A stretch of 64,000 nt of DNA from Desulfoscipio gibsoniae DSM 7213. Lineage in GTDB: Bacteria > Bacillota > Desulfotomaculia > Desulfotomaculales > Desulfallaceae. Below the pieces are notes generated by a model. It was not told the DNA's origin. It worked only from the letters and a program-made list of their open reading frames with translations, and searched no databases. Shown here one piece after another: positions 59,328 through 64,000 of this stretch (within the stretch, counting starts at the first letter, position 1; every line of letters starts with the position of its first letter). The position numbers were made by a program, and so were the translations under genes. The stretch spans positions 2,256,001 through 2,320,000 of the forward strand of contig NC_021184.1 in assembly GCF_000233715.2 (NCBI RefSeq). The letters are read 5' to 3'.

Positions 59328-61424
59328 TTGAATATCGGTAAGCTAATAAGAAATTCGCCGGTTGTATTAAAAAAGGAACAGCTTCTTGACAAAGCGGTTG
59401 ATTTATTGATTGATCATCAACAATGCGCGGCTCCGGTAGTTAGTGGAAAAAAAACTATCGGTGTTTTACTGCTGGCCGAGGCTTTGCACAGATTAAGAAA
59501 CAAGCCGGACAATAAAGAGCAGGTGGTATCTGATGCTTTATTCACCGATGTTACCGTATTAAGTCCGGATGATGCTATTGAAGATACTGTTATTGGAGGT
59601 CTGCCATTTTATCCCGTATCAGATAGCAAAGGACATTATATGGGAATTGTGCTGGTTGAAGATATTTACAAAGATATGAAGAAAATTGCAAATAGGAAAA
59701 ATGATGTTCTCCAAAATGCTCATAACGGCATATTGGCTGTTGATGCCGAAGGAGTCATTATAGTCTGTAATAAATCGGCCGGCAAACACCTGGGTATAAA
59801 TCCGCATGAAATTACGGGTCGGAAAATTAATGAAGTTTTTCCTACCAGCAGATTAACCAGGGTAATTAGCACTGGCAAGCCCGAATCAATACAAAAAATT
59901 ATAGTCAACGGTCGTTCGATAGTGTGCAATCGTACACCGATTGTTTACGATGGGAAAGTGACAGGGGCTGTTACCGTGTTTCAGAACGTTGCCGAGCTCG
60001 AAGCTGTTTCAGCTGAATTAGAGTCTGTACAACGGCTATATAATGAACTGGACACTATCGTCGAGGCGGCGCATGATGGAATTATGATTACTAACAGTGA
60101 TGGAATCGGTTTGAGAGTTAACCGGGCCCTTTGTCGCCTTACCGGTCTCGAAGCCTCTTATTACCTTAACCAGCCCATTGACAAGCTTTATAGTGATGGT
60201 GTTTTTAAGTACGAATCAGTAACTACGAAAGCCCTGCGAGAAAAACGTTCGGTTACTGCAATACAAAGGATAAATAACGGTAAAGAGGTTTTGGTAACCG
60301 GCACACCCATATTTAGTAACAACGGAGAACTCTTTCGGGTTGTTACCAACGTGAGGGACATCATCGAGCTGCAAAAGCTAAAAGAAGAAAGAGACAGGTA
60401 TATAGAAAAAAACTCAGCTAACGGTGATGTTGATGATTTTATCCAGCAATTGCGAAAAGGAGAAATCGTTGCTGAAAGCACAGAGATGTTAAAAGTTTTG
60501 CACGTGGCGGTTCGGGTGGCCAGGGCCGAAACAACTGTACTGCTTTTGGGGGAATCTGGGGTAGGTAAAGAAGTACTGGCTAAAATAATTCATTGCAGTA
60601 GCAACAGACCCAGAAGAGGAAAGTTTATCCAGATTAATTGCGGTGCCATTCCGGAAAGTCTTTTGGAAAGCGAGCTTTTTGGGTATGAATCTGGTGCGTT
60701 CACCGGCGCAAAAAAAGAGGGCAAACCTGGACTGTTCGAAATTGCTGATAACGGGACATTGCTGCTGGATGAAATCGGTGAAATGCCTCAGCCGCTGCAA
60801 GTCAAACTATTGAGGGTTTTGCAGGAACAGGAATACTATCGCATTGGCGGTGTTAAGCCAATTAAACTGAATGTGAGAATAATTGCAGCTACAAACAAAG
60901 ACCTTAAAAAATTAGTAAAACAGGGGAAATTCCGTAAAGATCTTTATTATCGTTTAAATGTTATTCCCATTGAAATTCCCCCGCTGCGCCACCGCAAAGA
61001 TGATATACTTCCATTGTCATTACATTATTTACGTAATTTTAACGAAAAGCACCAAACCAATAAGACCCTGGATGCTAGAACTGTGGCTATCTTAGAGAGT
61101 TACCACTGGCCTGGTAATGTTAGGGAACTAATGAATATATTAGAACGCACGGTAATTTTAAACAGCGGGGATTCCATAGATCCGTACATTATCAATAATC
61201 AACTCGACCAAAAGGGCGTCAAGGAAATTACTCCGATTATTGTCAGGAGTATTATACCCCTCCGCAAGGCCCAAGCAATCATAGAACGGGAACTGCTGCA
61301 AAAAGCGTTAACAAAGAATAAGACTGTTCGCCAAGCAGCTAAAGACCTGGGCATATCACATTCTACATTAATTCGCAAGGCCGCCCAATACAACTTAAAA
61401 AAGGAGAATGTGATTACTGTGTAA
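59328..61424 (+). CDS. Sigma-54-dependent transcriptional activator (CBS-PAS-AAA+-Fis)
   Basis: A 698-residue enhancer-binding protein. Residues about 1-125 are two CBS motifs ([40 protein letters not shown]), then two PAS domains ([40 protein letters not shown]). The AAA+ domain has Walker A GESGVGKE, the sigma-54 contact loop [10 protein letters not shown] and Walker [11 protein letters not shown] Fis-type helix-turn-helix ([20 protein letters not shown]) ends it. TTG start with AAGGAGGT. It probably activates the divergent sigma-54 promoter. Confidence 0.95.
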   Translation: MNIGKLIRNSPVVLKKEQLLDKAVDLLIDHQQCAAPVVSGKKTIGVLLLAEALHRLRNKPDNKEQVVSDALFTDVTVLSPDDAIEDTVIGGLPFYPVSDSKGHYMGIVLVEDIYKDMKKIANRKNDVLQNAHNGILAVDAEGVIIVCNKSAGKHLGINPHEITGRKINEVFPTSRLTRVISTGKPESIQKIIVNGRSIVCNRTPIVYDGKVTGAVTVFQNVAELEAVSAELESVQRLYNELDTIVEAAHDGIMITNSDGIGLRVNRALCRLTGLEASYYLNQPIDKLYSDGVFKYESVTTKALREKRSVTAIQRINNGKEVLVTGTPIFSNNGELFRVVTNVRDIIELQKLKEERDRYIEKNSANGDVDDFIQQLRKGEIVAESTEMLKVLHVAVRVARAETTVLLLGESGVGKEVLAKIIHCSSNRPRRGKFIQINCGAIPESLLESELFGYESGAFTGAKKEGKPGLFEIADNGTLLLDEIGEMPQPLQVKLLRVLQEQEYYRIGGVKPIKLNVRIIAATNKDLKKLVKQGKFRKDLYYRLNVIPIEIPPLRHRKDDILPLSLHYLRNFNEKHQTNKTLDARTVAILESYHWPGNVRELMNILERTVILNSGDSIDPYIINNQLDQKGVKEITPIIVRSIIPLRKAQAIIERELLQKALTKNKTVRQAAKDLGISHSTLIRKAAQYNLKKENVITV

Positions 61425-61430
61425 CCGGGG

Positions 61431-61469
61431 GGAAGCAGGGGAACGGTTCTCTTGCTTCTCCCTGCTTCC
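61431..61469. repeat. REP-like hairpin between convergent genes
   Basis: GGAAGCAGGG (61431-61440) pairs with CCCTGCTTCC (61460-61469) around GAACGGTTCTCTTG, the REP core. It lies between the convergent activator and hydroxylase genes and reaches into the hydroxylase stop codon. It may act as a two-way terminator. Confidence 0.65.
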
Positions 61470-63748
61470 TAGGCCTTTTGCATACCCATGAACACTTTTT
61501 CGGGGGTTATGGGGAGATTGGTTATTCTAACACCCACCGCATTATAAACCGCATGTACGATGGCCGGCGCAGGTGTATTAATTACAACCTCTCCTATCGA
61601 CTTGGCACCAAAGGGCCCCGTCGGCTCATAACTTTCTTCGAAGGCTACCCTTACGTTACTGATATCCTTTCGGCAGGGAATCTTATACTGCATAAAAGAG
61701 TTAGTCTGCAATTGGCCTTTGTGGTTATATTTTACATCCTCATACAAAGCCATTCCTATTCCCTGTACAATGCCACCTTCTGTCTGTACCCGCGCCAGGT
61801 TTGGATTGATTACCGTACCGCAGTCCACCACAGCCACGTAATCCACCAGGTCAACTTTTCCGGTCTCCTGATCCACTTCCACTTCAGCAAATCCGGCTAC
61901 AAAGGGCGGCGGCGAAACCCGGCTGCCATAGGTGGCGTGTCCGGCCAGCTGGAGTTTTCCCGTACCCAAGACCATAAGTTCAGCAAGTTTCTTTAGACTT
62001 ATGGACTTTTTACCGTCTACAGTACTAATGGTTTTTCCATCATAGGTGGTTTCTTCAGGGGGCACTGCTAAAAAACCTGCCCCGTTTTGCATAATTTGCT
62101 GTTTTAAATCTTCCGCCGCTTTAACTACGGCCATACCCGTGACATAAGTGGTGCTGGAAGCGTAGGAACCGGGGTCATAGGGAGAAACATCGGTATCCGC
62201 GGCATGAACAATAATATTTTCCACTGATGTTTCTAAAACCTCGGCAGCTATTTGGGTCAGTATGGTATCGCTGCCCGTGCCCATGTCGGTGGAACCGATG
62301 AGCAGGGTAAAGCTGCCGTCATCATTAAGTCTTATTTCAGCGGAGGCCGTATCCACTCCGGCAATTCCCGATCCCTGCATGGTTACCGCCATGCCCACCG
62401 CTCTTATTTTATTGTTGCCTGTATCTATCCCGGGATACTTTTGGTCCCATCCGATCATTTCTTTACCCTTTTCTATGCACCTGTGCAGAGACGAACTGCC
62501 CAGAGAATGATCTTTATGGACCAGAGATGTTTCCCCTTCCCTGATTAAATTCTTAAGCCGGATTTCCGCCGGGTCTAGGTTCAGTTTTTCAGCCAGCTTA
62601 TTGACAGTTGACTCAAGGGCAAAGGTTCCCTGGGTGGCCCCATATCCCCGTAAAGCTCCCGCCGGCATTTTATTTGTATAAACAGCCTGGCCCATATACC
62701 GTACACCTTTTGCCTTATTATAAAGGGGAAGGGTTTTTTCCCCCACCACCGCAAATACCGTGGGCGCATGTTCCCCGTAGGCGCCAGTATCGGATAAACC
62801 CTGGATGTCGATCGCTTTGATGTAACCTTCCCGGTCGGCCCCCAGTCTGACTTTTAACTTCATGGCATGGCGGCTGTTAGTGTAGGTAAAGGTTTCCTTT
62901 CTGTCATAGACAATTTTAGCCGGCTTCCCTGTTTTTAAAGTAACAATGGCCGGGAACAATTCCGCCACAGCTGTCTGTTTTCCTCCGAATCCTCCGCCTA
63001 TTCTCGGTTTAATAACCCTGATCATGTTAGCAGGCATTTGTAATGCCCTGGCCAGTATTCTTCGCACATGAAAGGGAATCTGGGTGGAGCTTACCACCAC
63101 AAGCCTGCCTGTATGATCAAAATAACTGAAAGTACGGTACGTTTCCATCATAGCCTGGGCCTGGGCTTGAGTATAATAGGTTTCTTCCACTACCACGGCA
63201 CATTTTTTAAATTCTTCCTCAACATTGCCAGCTTCCACTTTGTGTGCAGAAGCAATATTCCGTTCCCGCTGCATGCCGATATCAAAATTGCAATGCAAGT
63301 CATCTTCGGGGTGAACGATGGATGCATGACCTGCCGCCTTTTCAAAGTCCAAAACAGGTTCCCATACCTCGTATTCAACCTTAATCAGGCTCATGGCCAT
63401 GAGAGCAGTTTTTTCATCCGCGGCAGCGATGATGGCCACCTCATCTCCTACATATCTGACTACTTCGTCCAATATTAGGCGGTCATACGGTGATGGTTCC
63501 GGATAGGATTGACCTGCTGTTGTATATCTGATTTGGGGAACATCCTTATAAGTAAGAATGCACTCTACACCATCCAGTTTTTTCGCCCCGGATATATCAA
63601 TGGAGGTTATTTTAGCGAAGGCGTGCGGGCTCCGGAGTATTTTTACCACCAGAGCATTGGGCACCACCAAATCATCCGTATAAACAGGTTTGCCTGTGGC
63701 GATGGCTATCCCATCCAATTTGGCCATACCCTTGCCGACGATATGCAT
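61469..63748 (-). CDS. Molybdenum hydroxylase large subunit (xanthine dehydrogenase family)
   Basis: A 759-residue molybdopterin-binding subunit. KPVYTDDLVVPNALVVKILR, RPRIGGGFGGKQ-like (VIKPRIGGGFGGKQTAVAEL), AGALRGYGATQGTFALEST, and the C-terminal PFGAKSIGEVVINTPAPAIV, whose GAKSIGE holds the catalytic Glu, mark the family. It hydroxylates a purine, aldehyde, or N-heterocycle using water as oxygen donor. Substrate not assigned. The 2Fe-2S subunit gene lies immediately upstream in the same operon. Confidence 0.93.
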   Translation of the reverse strand: MHIVGKGMAKLDGIAIATGKPVYTDDLVVPNALVVKILRSPHAFAKITSIDISGAKKLDGVECILTYKDVPQIRYTTAGQSYPEPSPYDRLILDEVVRYVGDEVAIIAAADEKTALMAMSLIKVEYEVWEPVLDFEKAAGHASIVHPEDDLHCNFDIGMQRERNIASAHKVEAGNVEEEFKKCAVVVEETYYTQAQAQAMMETYRTFSYFDHTGRLVVVSSTQIPFHVRRILARALQMPANMIRVIKPRIGGGFGGKQTAVAELFPAIVTLKTGKPAKIVYDRKETFTYTNSRHAMKLKVRLGADREGYIKAIDIQGLSDTGAYGEHAPTVFAVVGEKTLPLYNKAKGVRYMGQAVYTNKMPAGALRGYGATQGTFALESTVNKLAEKLNLDPAEIRLKNLIREGETSLVHKDHSLGSSSLHRCIEKGKEMIGWDQKYPGIDTGNNKIRAVGMAVTMQGSGIAGVDTASAEIRLNDDGSFTLLIGSTDMGTGSDTILTQIAAEVLETSVENIIVHAADTDVSPYDPGSYASSTTYVTGMAVVKAAEDLKQQIMQNGAGFLAVPPEETTYDGKTISTVDGKKSISLKKLAELMVLGTGKLQLAGHATYGSRVSPPPFVAGFAEVEVDQETGKVDLVDYVAVVDCGTVINPNLARVQTEGGIVQGIGMALYEDVKYNHKGQLQTNSFMQYKIPCRKDISNVRVAFEESYEPTGPFGAKSIGEVVINTPAPAIVHAVYNAVGVRITNLPITPEKVFMGMQKA

Positions 63749-63750
63749 AT

Positions 63751-64000
63751 TTATGCCACCCCCAGATACTTTTTAATTGCCCGGAGCTGTCCCATGTAGC
63801 CTGTGCAACGGCATAAATTACCGTTTAGATAATGTTTGATTGCTTCTTCCGTAGGATTTTTCAATTCGTTTTTCATGGCCAGCACGGTCATGATGAAACC
63901 GGGACTGCAGAAGCCGCACTGGTCCGCGCCATCAGCCGCAAGGAACCGGGCAAATTCCCCGGCCTCTTTTGGGACTCCCTCAATGGTGGTAATAGATTTG
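63751..64000 (-). CDS. Molybdenum hydroxylase 2Fe-2S subunit (cut by window edge)
   Basis: The C-terminal 82 residues of the small iron-sulfur subunit, with both C-terminal cluster motifs visible: DQCGFCSPGFIMTVLAMKN and the NLCRCTGY motif. It passes electrons from the molybdenum centre to FAD or another acceptor. It ends 2 bp before the large subunit ATG (TAA AT ATG). The plant-type N-terminal cluster is outside the window. Confidence 0.93.
   Translation of the reverse strand, partial: KSITTIEGVPKEAGEFARFLAADGADQCGFCSPGFIMTVLAMKNELKNPTEEAIKHYLNGNLCRCTGYMGQLRAIKKYLGVA

Noticed and set aside
1-64000. tRNA or rRNA genes
   Set aside because: No cloverleaf-like sequence with CCA end or rRNA-conserved stretch was noticed by eye; a tRNAscan run would be decisive.

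Overview
The window comes from a Gram-positive-type anaerobic Clostridium relative, most like the Desulfotomaculum/Pelotomaculum group (Peptococcaceae sensu lato). The basis is a Firmicute-type fla/che gene order, FliW/CsrA control of flagellin, no FlgH/FlgI (no outer-membrane rings), an SLH-domain surface protein and strong AGGAGG-type ribosome binding sites. The assignment is inference from gene content, not a database match.

Layout. (1) 1-15.8 kb, minus strand: a flagellar basal-body, export and hook operon, transcribed flgB-flgC-fliE-fliF-fliG-fliH-fliI-fliJ-fliK-flgD-(TIGR02530-like)-hook-flgG-like-fliL-fliN/Y-like-fliO-fliP-fliQ-fliR-flhB-flhA. flhA is cut by the window edge and no fliM is present. 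(2) 15.9-26.4 kb: late flagellar genes (flaG, fliT-like, fliS), a fliD 3' remnant behind a sigma-28-type promoter, a stand-alone FlhB C-domain with a FliK-like partner, a lytic transglycosylase, an HD-GYP protein, a chemoreceptor and the full-length fliD. (3) 21-41 kb: an accessory region. It holds several toxin-antitoxin loci, a REP-associated transposase (RAYT) with REP-like repeats, two other hairpin repeat families, about seven intact or broken copies of an Rpn-type PD-(D/E)XK nuclease gene, a FapA-like gene, and fragments of flagellin, YjfB and other small motility genes. (4) 41.6-54.9 kb: a late flagellar and chemotaxis block (cheW-like, motB, motA, cheW, cheA, cheB, flgM, flaG-like, flgN, flgK, flgL, fliW, csrA, flagellin). 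(5) 55-64 kb: an SLH protein, then a sodium-solute symporter with a small membrane partner behind a sigma-54 promoter, a divergent CBS-PAS-AAA+ sigma-54 activator, and a molybdenum hydroxylase (large subunit plus a 2Fe-2S subunit cut by the edge).

Main result. The flagellin gene (41637..44119) is interrupted near its 3' end by two tandem ORF-less group I introns of about 345 and 374 nt. Removing both gives a canonical 587-residue flagellin. The 5' part of the second intron itself encodes a full alternative 14-residue flagellin tail with its own stop. mRNAs with intron 2 spliced or retained would therefore both encode complete flagellins, while intron 1 must be removed. An HNH endonuclease gene lies just downstream. 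The upstream genes are fliW and csrA, and the flagellin leader carries a CsrA-type GGA hairpin, so filament production may be controlled by sigma-28/FlgM, by FliW-CsrA and by RNA splicing.

Four sigma-28-like promoters (before flgM, flagellin, fliD, and the fliD-remnant/fliS operon) tie the late flagellar genes together. All calls are by eye from sequence; no searches or folding programs were run.
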